Positions 8,309-17,800 of a DNA stretch of 64,000 bases are shown here, in pieces. Numbering within the stretch: the stretch's first letter is position 1; every line of letters starts with the position of its first letter. The notes beneath the pieces are model-generated. The model was not told the DNA's origin. It searched no databases and saw only the letters and a program-made list of their open reading frames with translations. The stretch spans positions 45,676-109,675 of the forward strand of contig JAQWWH010000090.1 of assembly GCA_029255105.1 (NCBI GenBank), read 5' to 3'. This DNA is from Flavimaricola sp. GTDB taxonomy: Bacteria; Pseudomonadota; Alphaproteobacteria; Rhodobacterales; Rhodobacteraceae. Made by a program: the position numbers and the translations under genes.

Positions 8309-9769
8309 TCACAGCCTGTCCCCGATCAGGAATTGGGCGGCCTTGTCCAGCCTGATATGGGGCGGGCCATCGCCGGATTTGAGGGTCAATCGGGCGGGGG
8401 CGAAATTCATCACTTCGTAGTCGGCATCCAGCCAGGCCTTGGCCCCTTCGCGGGCAGGCGACAAGAGGTGCGACGGATCGCTGGGCAAGGCGCCGGGATA
8501 GAACGCGGCCTGCTTGCCCGTCGTCAAAAGCCGTCCGCGCACCACATCAAGGGGGCCACCGGCATGGTCGATCGTCTCTTCCACCGTTGTCCGTAGTGCT
8601 GCGATGGACATGGCGGCCGTCTTTGCCCCCGCGAAATCCGCCCGGTCCTTAGCCTCGCGCAAGAGCGCCTCGGTGATGCCGGTCAGAGCGGGATGCTGGG
8701 AATGATGCAGGTGGTCTGCCTTGGTCGCCGCAAAGAGGATCCGGTCGACGCGACGCCCGCCCAACAACCGGGTCAGCCAGGCGTTCCGACCGGGCCGGAA
8801 GGCGGCCAGAATATCCGTCATCGTCTGCCGCAGATCTTCAACCGCCCGAGGGCCGGCGTGGATGGCGCCCAGCACATCGACCAGCACGGCCTGACGGTCG
8901 ATCTTGGCAAAGTGGTCGCGAAAGAACGGCTGGACCACGTTGCGCTTGTAGCTGTCAAACCGCCGCTCGCATTCCCGCCAAAGCGACTTGCGGCCCACCT
9001 GATCCGGCTTGGGCAGCGGCGCGAAGGTCAAGACAGGCGATCCTTCCAGATCGCCCGGCAAAAGGAACCGTCCGGGCGTAAGATCGGAATAGCCCGCCCC
9101 CTGCGCCGCCTTGAGATAGGCGGTAAAGGCGGCGGCAAGCGATGTGGCGACCGGTTCGGACAGCTCGTCCGAGGCATCGGTGGCACCGACAAGGGACAGG
9201 TAGCTTTCAGCCTCATCCCGGGTTTCCAGCCGGGACAGGGTCTCTTGCGACCATTGGGCGTAGCTCTTGTCCATCAGCCCAAGGTCAAGAAGCCACTCTC
9301 CGGGGTAGTCGACGATGTCCAGATGAATGGTGCGCGGCCCCGAAACAGAGCCAAGCAGCCCGGTCGGCTGCACCCTGAGCGACAGGCGCAATTCGCTGAC
9401 CCGGCGGGTGCCTTCGGGCCAGGACGGCTCTGCCGAGGTCAGGCGGGCCAGGTGCGCTTCATAGGCAAACCGGGCCACGGTATCATCGGGCTGGGGTTGC
9501 AGATAGGCGGTGCGGATCGCCCCGTTGGCGGCAGCGACCAGTTGCGGCATGCGGCCCCGGTCCATCAGGTTGGCGACAAGGGCGGTGATGAACACCGTCT
9601 TGCCCGCCCGGCTCAGGCCAGTCACGCCCAGCCGGATCACGGGGTCCGAAAACGGGGCTGTCAGCGTGTCAGTCACGCTTTCGACCCCCCGGGTCAGACT
9701 GTCGGCGATGGCAGAGATGACCAAACCTGACCCTTTCTGGATTTGCTGGATTGGAAGATAGGCGGGCAT
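8309..9769 (-). CDS. ycjX: YcjX-family (DUF463) P-loop ATPase/GTPase
   Basis: 486 residues. The Walker A motif GLSRAGKT is at 51-58, and the following HLDIVDYPGEWLLDL is the expected switch/Walker B region; FAATKADHLH supplies the TKAD base-recognition motif typical of TRAFAC-type P-loop NTPases. The family is associated with membrane stress through its partner YcjF, encoded next. The ATG at 9769 gives sixteen extra N-terminal residues; an in-frame TTG at 9724 preceded by AAAGGGTC would yield VISAIADSLTRGVESV at the N-terminus, closer to the usual family start, so the true start may be 9724. Divergent from truA, with the shared promoter in 9770-9825. Confidence 0.9.
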   Translation of the reverse strand: MPAYLPIQQIQKGSGLVISAIADSLTRGVESVTDTLTAPFSDPVIRLGVTGLSRAGKTVFITALVANLMDRGRMPQLVAAANGAIRTAYLQPQPDDTVARFAYEAHLARLTSAEPSWPEGTRRVSELRLSLRVQPTGLLGSVSGPRTIHLDIVDYPGEWLLDLGLMDKSYAQWSQETLSRLETRDEAESYLSLVGATDASDELSEPVATSLAAAFTAYLKAAQGAGYSDLTPGRFLLPGDLEGSPVLTFAPLPKPDQVGRKSLWRECERRFDSYKRNVVQPFFRDHFAKIDRQAVLVDVLGAIHAGPRAVEDLRQTMTDILAAFRPGRNAWLTRLLGGRRVDRILFAATKADHLHHSQHPALTGITEALLREAKDRADFAGAKTAAMSIAALRTTVEETIDHAGGPLDVVRGRLLTTGKQAAFYPGALPSDPSHLLSPAREGAKAWLDADYEVMNFAPARLTLKSGDGPPHIRLDKAAQFLIGDRL

Positions 9770-9825
9770 TGTCCCGATGTGTAGGGATTGATTTTGCGCC
9801 TTCCTGTGATTAGGGCCGCCAGATC

Positions 9826-10602
9826 ATGCCGCGTTACGCTTTGAAAATCGAATATCACGGTGCCCCCTTTTCGGGTTGGCAACGCCAGACCGACCATCCG
9901 TCGGTTCAGGGCGCGGTCGAGGCTGCCTTGGCCCGCCTCCAGCCGGGCGTGCACAACATCGCCGCTGCCGGGCGCACAGACGCCGGGGTCCATGCAAAGG
10001 GGCAGGTCGCCCATTGCGACATGACCCGCGATTGGGACCCCTTTCGCCTGTCAGAGGCGCTGAACTACCACCTCAAGCCGCAGCCGGTCGCCATCACCGC
10101 CTGCGCAAGGGTCAGCGACGACTGGCACGCCCGCTTTTCCGCGACAGAGCGGCGCTACATGTTCCGGCTGATCAGCCGCCGTGCGCCACTGGTCCATGAC
10201 GCCGGTCTGGCCTGGCATATCCGCCAGCCTCTGGACCTGGCCGCTATGCAGGCGGGGGCCGAACGCCTTGTCGGGCAGCATGACTTTACCACCTTTCGTT
10301 CGACGCTGTGTCAGGCCAAATCGCCGGTCAAGACGCTGGACGAGGCGCGGGTCGAGCAGGTCGAGGGGACGTCGGGACCCGAGTTCCGGTTCCACTTTCG
10401 CGCCCGGTCGTTCCTGCACAATCAGGTCCGCTCCTTTGTCGGTACGCTTGAGCGGGTGGGAAGCAAGGCATGGTCACCGCAGGACGTCACCAACGCGATA
10501 GACGCGCGCGACCGCGCCGCCTGCGGTCCGGTCTGCCCGCCCGAGGGTCTGTACCTGATGGGTGTTGGCTACCCGCAAGACCCCTTCAGCGAGACGCCCT
10601 AG
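9826..10602 (+). CDS. truA: tRNA pseudouridine(38-40) synthase TruA
   Basis: Isomerises uridines 38-40 in the anticodon arm of many tRNAs. 258 residues, the normal size. The catalytic Asp lies in [15 protein letters not shown] (residues about 47-61), followed by the family segments [16 protein letters not shown] and [15 protein letters not shown], and C-terminal [13 protein letters not shown]. Start ATG 9826 is preceded by a modest AGGG. The gene converges on the DUF3726 gene and their stop codons overlap by three bases. Confidence 0.95.
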   Translation: MPRYALKIEYHGAPFSGWQRQTDHPSVQGAVEAALARLQPGVHNIAAAGRTDAGVHAKGQVAHCDMTRDWDPFRLSEALNYHLKPQPVAITACARVSDDWHARFSATERRYMFRLISRRAPLVHDAGLAWHIRQPLDLAAMQAGAERLVGQHDFTTFRSTLCQAKSPVKTLDEARVEQVEGTSGPEFRFHFRARSFLHNQVRSFVGTLERVGSKAWSPQDVTNAIDARDRAACGPVCPPEGLYLMGVGYPQDPFSETP

Positions 10603-11087
10603 TCATTGTCGCTAAGCCCGGCACCCGCCCCTGCGATCCGGGATGCCTCTGTCGCGGGGACAAGCGTCTTGGCCGCGAAATTTGCAAGCACCGACCAAAG
10701 GTCTTCCTCCACCTCGACCGCGCCTGTCGCAGGTGTGGCCGGTTCGGCCGCAGGCGGGCGGTGCAGTCGTAGCATCTGGTGCGCGTGATCCAGCGTCACA
10801 GCGGCCGCACTGTGGCTGCGCATTTGGGCAAGGGCCAGAAGGATCGGGTCCTTCGGCAGGTCGGCCTGCCCGATCAATCCCGCTTGCAAGGCATCGAGGG
10901 TGGTGATTGTTCCCAGCACTTCGCCCGGCCCCTGCGCAAGGTGCCCGGCAATCGCCTGAAGGGCCGGACCCGGGTCAGCGCAAAAATGCATCGCTGCCGC
11001 GACATCTTCGGCCAGCCCAAGGGGCCAACCCGCCCCTCGGGCCGCCTTGTGAACCATTCCGCCAATCTCGTTGCGCGACCGGATCAT
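10599..11087 (-). CDS. DUF3726 family protein
   Basis: 162 residues from ATG 11087. The start [32 protein letters not shown] matches the DUF3726 N-terminus as I remember it: a short helix followed by G-G/AxxGW..G.AED. No catalytic motif is evident; the C-terminal half is Ala/Pro/Glu-rich ([21 protein letters not shown]). Start choice is fixed by the ATGA overlap with the stop codon of the upstream gene (11084-11086), implying translational coupling. A longer in-frame extension to 11174 would overlap that gene and is unlikely. Function unknown; likely works with its upstream partner. Confidence 0.8.
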   Translation of the reverse strand: MIRSRNEIGGMVHKAARGAGWPLGLAEDVAAAMHFCADPGPALQAIAGHLAQGPGEVLGTITTLDALQAGLIGQADLPKDPILLALAQMRSHSAAAVTLDHAHQMLRLHRPPAAEPATPATGAVEVEEDLWSVLANFAAKTLVPATEASRIAGAGAGLSDND

Positions 11088-12751
11088 GGGGCCAGCGTGG
11101 GCAGCCACCAGTCCGGGTCCGCGTCCAACTCGTCCGCCAAGGGCGCGCCCTGCGCCAGTGTGATCCGGGTCCAACGGTCCGACTTGGGGTCAAACCGGGC
11201 CGCCCCAAAGAACGAAAGTTTGCAGCGCAGCATATCTATCGGCAGGCACCCTTCGCCGATCAGGTTGTCCCGGATTTCGGCATAGGGGTGCCGCGCCAGT
11301 GTCTGCACACGGCGTGCTGCCGCGCGATGCCGGGGGTGTTTTGCCAGAAAGGCCGCGACAGGTTCATCAGGCCCGCCAAGATCTTGGGCCAAATCATAGG
11401 CCAAATCATCGGCCAGAGACTGGACCTGTCGGGCGATGTCGAGAGGGCTTTCCAGATCGGACCCCGGCTCTGCATGCCGGTCACCAAGGCGGGGTTCTTG
11501 CTTTTCCTCGGACACATACCAGAACCGGGCGCAATCTTGGGGCCGGTCAAAGTCGACGTTGACGGCCCAGTCCCAGTCGCGTTCGACAAGCCCCGCCAGA
11601 TCAGCGCAGGACATTGCAGGATCAAGCTGGGGAACAAAGGGGGTGGCCATGCATTCGGTCAGCCCATCCACCAGATCGCCAAAGGGCTCGATCAAAAGGG
11701 CGGCAAGCAGTTCTTGCGTATCGGTCGACCAGATATCGGCCTGTTTCATCAGCCCGTCCAGCGGCCTGGGGCCAGACAAGCGCGCCAGAGCCGCGCAAAC
11801 ATCCGGCCATTCGGCCCGGATCAGGGCGATACGGTCGGCGGCGATGGCATCAGGCACCTGCCAATCGGCCAGATGACGCCCAGCACGTGCGCCCAGCGCG
11901 ATCAGGCGGTCCTGTTGGTCCGGCGTCAGCGCCTCGATCGCCCGGACCCGGGCAAGGGCGGTTTCGCGGACCTGCATCCAGGCGTCCAGCAACAGGGGAT
12001 GGGCCACAAGGAAAGGCGCCATGCCCAACCCTGTCGCATTCCCGATGCCCAGATGCCGTTTAAGATCGCGGTCAAGTTTGGCGTCGCCGACATGCTCTGC
12101 CAGATCGTGAGTGAACCCCCGGATCAGCCAGACCGTCAGCATCTCGGCCATAAAGGGGCCGGACAGCCCGGGACGGTCGGCAATGCGGGCACGATCCGCG
12201 ATCCCGAACTTGCCATTGCCGTAAACAGCGGTGGTCCGCATCAGGTAGCCAGTGTCGCGCACGGCCTTGCGGTCAGGCTGATGCCCCGTCTTCAGGGCGC
12301 CTGTCACGTGATCCCAAAGGCGAACGGACTTGTTAGCCCTGCTTAGCACCAGATCCCTGGGGGTGAAGCGGGCGGCCTCTTGCAACGGTGCCGCGGCAAC
12401 GATCCGGGCAACTTCAGCATCATCCGGCACCCCATCGTAAAGAACATACGCCGTGTCCCACGCCGTGGCGATGACCCGGTCGGTCCGCATTTCGGGCGGC
12501 AGATCGGTCGAGACCGCGACAAGGGAATAGTCAAACCCACCAAGGGCAAGGGTATAAACGGCGTGCCCAAAGCCTTTGTCATCCATCTCCCAGACCGGGC
12601 GACGCACAGTGACGCCGTCGTCCTTCAACCGTCTTAGCAGTGTAGGCAAAAACGACAGCCGTGTGGGAAAGGCGGCCCCCATCCGGCGCAGGCGCATCAC
12701 CTCGGACGGTGGCCGCAGCGGAACCTGCGAGGGGGAAAGCGTATCAAACAT
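11084..12751 (-). CDS. conserved protein of unknown function, partner of DUF3726
   Basis: 555 residues from ATG 12751 (MFDTLSPSQVPLRPP); a TTG 14 codons upstream is possible but less likely. I do not assign it to a known family. It is soluble-looking: no signal peptide or membrane segment is apparent. Charged, aromatic stretches include SFLPTLLRRL, GFGHAVYTLALGGFDYSLVAVS, MRTTAVYGNGKFGIADRARI and RDWDWAVNVDFDRPQDCARFWYVSEEK. The GNGKFG and RANKSVRLWD stretches look conserved but I see no standard nucleotide-binding motif. It is coupled to the DUF3726 gene by an ATGA overlap, so the two probably act together. Confidence 0.8.
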   Translation of the reverse strand: MFDTLSPSQVPLRPPSEVMRLRRMGAAFPTRLSFLPTLLRRLKDDGVTVRRPVWEMDDKGFGHAVYTLALGGFDYSLVAVSTDLPPEMRTDRVIATAWDTAYVLYDGVPDDAEVARIVAAAPLQEAARFTPRDLVLSRANKSVRLWDHVTGALKTGHQPDRKAVRDTGYLMRTTAVYGNGKFGIADRARIADRPGLSGPFMAEMLTVWLIRGFTHDLAEHVGDAKLDRDLKRHLGIGNATGLGMAPFLVAHPLLLDAWMQVRETALARVRAIEALTPDQQDRLIALGARAGRHLADWQVPDAIAADRIALIRAEWPDVCAALARLSGPRPLDGLMKQADIWSTDTQELLAALLIEPFGDLVDGLTECMATPFVPQLDPAMSCADLAGLVERDWDWAVNVDFDRPQDCARFWYVSEEKQEPRLGDRHAEPGSDLESPLDIARQVQSLADDLAYDLAQDLGGPDEPVAAFLAKHPRHRAAARRVQTLARHPYAEIRDNLIGEGCLPIDMLRCKLSFFGAARFDPKSDRWTRITLAQGAPLADELDADPDWWLPTLAP

Positions 12752-12871
12752 ATCCCAACTCTGGCAGGGCTTGGGGCGCAGGAAAAGGGCCAAGATGCGC
12801 TACCGACTGCTACGCTCTTACAAAGGGCAATCTTCAAAGGTAGAGCGGGGAAAGCCGCCGAAACTTCAAAC

Positions 12872-12900
12872 AAACGCGATCAGAGCAATTTATCGCGTTT
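12872..12900. promoter_or_regulatory. 9-bp inverted repeat in a divergent promoter region
   Basis: AAACGCGAT (12872-12880) and ATCGCGTTT (12892-12900) are perfect inverted copies separated by 11 bases. The repeat lies between the start of the 555-residue gene (12751, leftward) and tamA (12961, rightward), so it sits between divergent promoters and not after genes. T-rich sequence follows each arm, so a hairpin terminator is possible, but a regulator-binding site fits the position better. Confidence 0.4.
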
Positions 12901-12960
12901 TCCTTCTGTGCCTGCTTGGGTATCGTGGGCAAACGCTGCCGACCATTGGTGTCGGGCGAC

Positions 12961-14817
12961 ATGTCTGAGGGGGCGATTTTGCCACGGAAAGGCAACCAGA
13001 TTAGCGGAACATGGGCCGCCGGGGTCTTTTTCCTGATGGCGACGGGCGCAATGGCGCAGACCGTCACTATTGTGCTGCCGGATGGGCAAGAGGATCTGCG
13101 CGGCGTGCTGGAACGCGCGTCTTTGACCGCGACCCTTGGCACCGATACGCCTGCAGGGGCGCAAAGCTATGTTGCAGCCGCCCGCGCAGATTACCGGCGC
13201 CTGCTGACCGGGCTTTACTCGGAAGGTTATTACGGCGGCACCATTTCGATCAGGATCGATGGGCGCGAGGCGGCTAATATTGCGCCGCTGGACGCGCCGT
13301 CCACCGTCTCAGCGGTGACAATAACCGTTGACCCCGGCCCCGCCTTTGTTTTTGGCGAGGCGCAGGTCGCCCCGATCCTGCCCGACACGATCCTGCCCGA
13401 AAGCTTTGCAACGGGTGAGGTTGCCCGCTCTGGCGCGATCCAATCCGCCTTGCGGGCCGCTGTCGCGGCCTGGCAGGCCGAGGGCTACGCCAAGGCCGCG
13501 CCTGCCGGACAACAGATCACCGCGGTTCATCCGGACCAACGGCTGGATGTCAACGTCACAGTCGATCCCGGTCCGAGGCTAAGCTGGGGGGGCCTGTCGA
13601 TCGAGGGCAACGAGGCGGTCAGGACCGAACGCGTCCGCCAGATTGCAGGCCTGCCCCGGCAGGGCGTCTACGATCCGAAAGAACTGGATCGCGCCGCGGC
13701 CCGTTTGCGCCGGACCGGTACCTTCAGCTCGGCCACCTTCATCGAATCCGACACGATCGGACCAGGCGATACGTTGCCCTTTACCTTGCAGGTCGTCGAG
13801 ATGACCCCCCGTCGGATCGGAGCCGGGGCCGAATTGGCGACGGATCAGGGTCTGACGGTTTCGGCGTTCTGGCTGCACCGGAACCTGCTGGGCGGAGCCG
13901 AGCGGTTCCGGATCGAGGCCGAGGTTTCGGACATCAACACCGCTAACGATGGATTTGGCGGCAGCGGCATCGATGCGTCGCTTAGCCTGTCATTCAACCG
14001 TCCCTCGACGTTTCGGCGCGACATCGATCTTGTCGCCACGGCCGAGATCGCCCGACAGGACGAGGAAAGCTACCTGTTGGACTCCGCCGATTTCGAAGTC
14101 GGCATCACCCAATACGTCCGCGATGACCTGACCTATAACGCCTCACTTGGTCTGAGGACGGCAGTGGAAGAAAGCGAAGGACGGACAAGGTCCTACATCC
14201 TCTTGACCCTGCCTCTCCAGGGTACACTGGAACGGCGGAACGACCCGCTGAACGCAACAGATGGATTTTATCTGGATCTTGAGGTGACACCGTTCCTTGG
14301 CGTCACGGGGGCGGCCAACGGGGTGAGGGCCTATGCCGACGGGCGGGCCTATCGCAGTCTGGGCGAGAACGACAGGCTGGTTCTGGCCGGTCGCGCGCAG
14401 TTCGGTTCGATCCTGGGGGCAGGCCCGCTCGAAGCGCCGGCGGACTACGTTTTCTATTCCGGCGGCGGCGGTACGGTTCGTGGCCAGCCCTACCAATCCC
14501 TTGCCGTGACAAGCCGTGCTGACTTTGGCAGAGGTTTGACTGACGTCCGGACCGGCGGAACCAGCTTTGTCGGCGCTCAACTCGAGGCCCGTGTCGGTAT
14601 CACCGACACGATCGGGGCGGTCGGCTTCTATGACATCGGCCTTGTGGGGGACGGCGTTTTGCCCTCTGGCAACGATCCCTTCCAGGCCGGGGCCGGGATC
14701 GGATTGCGCTACAACACCGGCATCGGCCCCATCCGCCTTGACGTGGCCACGCCGGTCACGGGCGACAGCGTGGGCGAGCGGATCGAGCTTTATATCGGCA
14801 TTGGACAAGCGTTTTGA
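12961..14817 (+). CDS. tamA: TamA, Omp85-family outer membrane translocation protein
   Basis: Outer-membrane half of the translocation and assembly module; with TamB it helps insert certain outer membrane proteins and is linked to phospholipid transport. 618 residues from ATG 12961; a start at 12916 would place 15 residues before the signal peptide. The signal peptide's hydrophobic core WAAGVFFLMATGAMA ends about residue 32. POTRA-like regions follow (GYYGGTISIRIDG; GGLSIEGNEAVRTERVRQIAGL, with LPRQGVYDPKELDRAAARL). From about residue 300 the Omp85 barrel begins; the conserved GGGGTVRGQPYQSL region corresponds to the VRGY motif of loop 6. The protein ends IELYIGIGQAF with a terminal aromatic residue typical of outer membrane barrels. 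The stop codon overlaps the tamB start. Confidence 0.93.
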   Translation: MSEGAILPRKGNQISGTWAAGVFFLMATGAMAQTVTIVLPDGQEDLRGVLERASLTATLGTDTPAGAQSYVAAARADYRRLLTGLYSEGYYGGTISIRIDGREAANIAPLDAPSTVSAVTITVDPGPAFVFGEAQVAPILPDTILPESFATGEVARSGAIQSALRAAVAAWQAEGYAKAAPAGQQITAVHPDQRLDVNVTVDPGPRLSWGGLSIEGNEAVRTERVRQIAGLPRQGVYDPKELDRAAARLRRTGTFSSATFIESDTIGPGDTLPFTLQVVEMTPRRIGAGAELATDQGLTVSAFWLHRNLLGGAERFRIEAEVSDINTANDGFGGSGIDASLSLSFNRPSTFRRDIDLVATAEIARQDEESYLLDSADFEVGITQYVRDDLTYNASLGLRTAVEESEGRTRSYILLTLPLQGTLERRNDPLNATDGFYLDLEVTPFLGVTGAANGVRAYADGRAYRSLGENDRLVLAGRAQFGSILGAGPLEAPADYVFYSGGGGTVRGQPYQSLAVTSRADFGRGLTDVRTGGTSFVGAQLEARVGITDTIGAVGFYDIGLVGDGVLPSGNDPFQAGAGIGLRYNTGIGPIRLDVATPVTGDSVGERIELYIGIGQAF

Positions 14818-17800
14818 GAGTGCTGCGCCTCCTTTGTCTGTGCCTTTTTGGCATAATCCTACCCGCTTTGGCTGGTGCACAGGACGCAGCCCAGCAAGAG
14901 CGGGATCGTGGCTTTCTCGTTGGGCTGATCGAGGACAACCTGTCCAATGTCAGCCGCACGGTTGTCATCGACGGCTTTGCCGGGGCCTTGTCTTCTCGGG
15001 CGACGGTCGAAGTTCTCAGTATCGCAGACGCCGAAGGGATCTGGCTGGAAGCGCGGGGCCTCGCCTTCGAATGGAATCGCGGCGCCTTGCTGCGCGGCCG
15101 GATCGACGTGGTGGAGATGTCGGCCGACACCATCACATTCTTCCGCCAACCACTGGCGGAACCCTCCCCTCCAAACCCCGAAGCCTCGCCCTTTTCGCTT
15201 CCCGAGCTTCCGGTTGCGATCAAGATCGACCGGCTCAGAGCAGACGAGATCATTCTGGGCGCGCCCCTACTGGGCGAAGAGACCTCGCTTAGCCTTGACG
15301 GGTCGGTGTCCTTGGACGGCGGGACCGGAACCGCAAACATTGTCGCCGAAAGGCTGGATGGCCAGGGCCGCTTTGATATCGCCGGTAGCTACGACAACGC
15401 CTCGCGGCAACTTGCCCTTGCTGTCAGCTTGCAGGAAGAACCGGGCGGCCTTGTCGTCAGGGCGCTGGATCTTTCGGGCCAGCCTTCGGTCGATCTGACG
15501 CTGCAAGGCGATGGCGCCCTCGAGGATTTCAGTGCCGACCTTACCCTTGCAACCGGCGGAATTGAGCGGATCACCGGGCAGTTCGGCTTTGTTCAGGTGA
15601 CAGACGACACGGCAGGCAACAGGCTCGATATCCGGCTTGGCGTCGAAGGCGATGTTGGCGCGTTGTTGCCCCCGGATTATGCCGCCTTCTTCGGGAACGA
15701 TGCCCGATTGGGCGTCCAGATCGAGCGGTCCGATGACGGCTCGACCAACCTGCGCGAATTGCAGGTGGCCACGCAGTCCCTATCCCTGTCCGGCACCGCA
15801 GAGCTGACCGCGGACGGCTGGCCCCGGCGGGTTGCCCTCACCGGCCGGGTCGCTGCCGACGACGGCTCTCCCGTGCTGCTGCCCCTGTCCGGGCCAAGGA
15901 CATTCGTCAACAGTGCCGACCTTGTCGTGGGCTTCAACGCGGCAGCAGGTGATCGGTGGACGGCCCAATTTGGTATCGACGGCTTTGCCCGGCCCGGCGT
16001 GACCATTCCCCAACTGACCCTGGATGGCGGAGGCGTGATCATGCCACGTGTCGGCGACAACCCGGGGCGCTTTGATGCGGCACTGACCTATGCCGCCCGC
16101 GACCTCAGCCTGAACAACCCTGATCTAGCGATCGCTCTTGGTGCCAATATCACTGGCGACCTTGCCCTGGCCCGCGACGGCGAAGGCCCGTTCCGGATCA
16201 CCACCCTGACGGTTGAAGGACCTGGCCTGGGTGTTGTAGCTGAAGGCACCATCTCCGGACCGGGCGAAGGCCTCGTGATCGCCAGCACCATCGCACTTGA
16301 TGCTTCTGATCTTGGGCGATTTGGTGGTCTGAGCGGACTCGAGGGCCTGGGTGGTGCGGCAAGCCTGCAGATCGTGTCGAGTGTCGCGCCGCTGGACGGC
16401 AGTTTCGAGATCGACATGACGGGCGGGACGACAAACCTTGCACTTGGCCTTGCCCAACTGGACCCCCTGCTGATCGGCACCGGTGAGATTGCCGTTACTG
16501 CCGATCGCGATACAACCGGCACCCGGCTGTCCCAATTGAACATCACCACCCCCGAAATCGCGATCACCGGCGAGGCCGAGATCACGAGCACCGCCAGTGA
16601 CGCGCTGTTTGACCTGACTGTAAGGGAGCTTTCCCTCGCTCTACCCGGACTGGACGGATCGGGCCGGGTGCAGGGCAGCGCCCGTCGGGATGCGGTCGGA
16701 CAGACGGTGATCACGGCGAGCGCCAGCCTGCCTCAAACCAGCGTACAGATCGACGCGACCCTGGCCCCCGACGATGCGGGCGGCGTCGCTATAGCAGATG
16801 TCCGGGCCGACATCGGCGACCTTGGCCCGTTTTCCGCCCTGGCGGGACGTGATCTGGCAGGGAGCCTTACCGCCCGCATCGCGGGCACTGTCCAGCCGGA
16901 CCTAAGTCAGTTTGATCTGACTGTGACCGGTGAAAGCAATGACCTAGCCGTTGGCGTCGCCCAGCTTGACCCGGTTCTGGCTGGCGCCGGCACCCTGTCC
17001 GGCCAGTTGCAACGCACGACCCCCGGTTCCCTGAAGATCGAGGGGTTCAGGCTCGCTACGCCGGCGCTTGGTCTTTCGGCAACCGCCGATATCACGGACG
17101 GAACGGGTGTCGCCGACTTTGCCCTGGCCCTGACCGACGCAGGGCTGGTCGAGCCGCGACTGTCCGGGCCTGTCCAGATCAGCGGCAACGCAGCCCTTGA
17201 TGCTGAGGCGATGACGACGCTGTCCGTCAATGGCATCGGACCGGGCGCAACCCAGCTTGGTATCGACGCGACCCTGACCTCGCCCGAGGATGGCAGCGTA
17301 ATTGCCGGAACCCTCGATGCCGATATCGGGACGCTATCCGCATTCTCAGGTTTGGCCGGACGTGATCTGGCGGGACGACTAACCGCCCGACTGGGCGGCA
17401 CCGGCCGAATGGACCTTTCTGGCTTTGATGTGACCTATGACATTGCAGGAACCGGCATCGTCGCAGAAGGCATTCCGCTGAACGGCGCGCTGACAGTCCA
17501 GGGCGCCGCCCAGCGCGATGAAGGAGGCGTCGCCCTGACCCTTGCTGCGACCGGACCCGGCGGGGCCACCATCGACCTGTCGACCATCCTGTCGGACCTG
17601 ACCCCGGATGCAGACGTCCTTGGAACGCTTTCTGCCCGGGTGGCGTCGCTTGCACCCTATTCCGGGCTGGCAGGTCGTGACCTGAGCGGCACCCTGAGTG
17701 CCGCACTTGAGGGTGGCGGACGACTGGACCTGTCCGCGCTCGACCTGTCTTTTGATCTGTCGGGCCGCGACCTGGGGGCGGGCGACTTGTCCTTGCCCGG

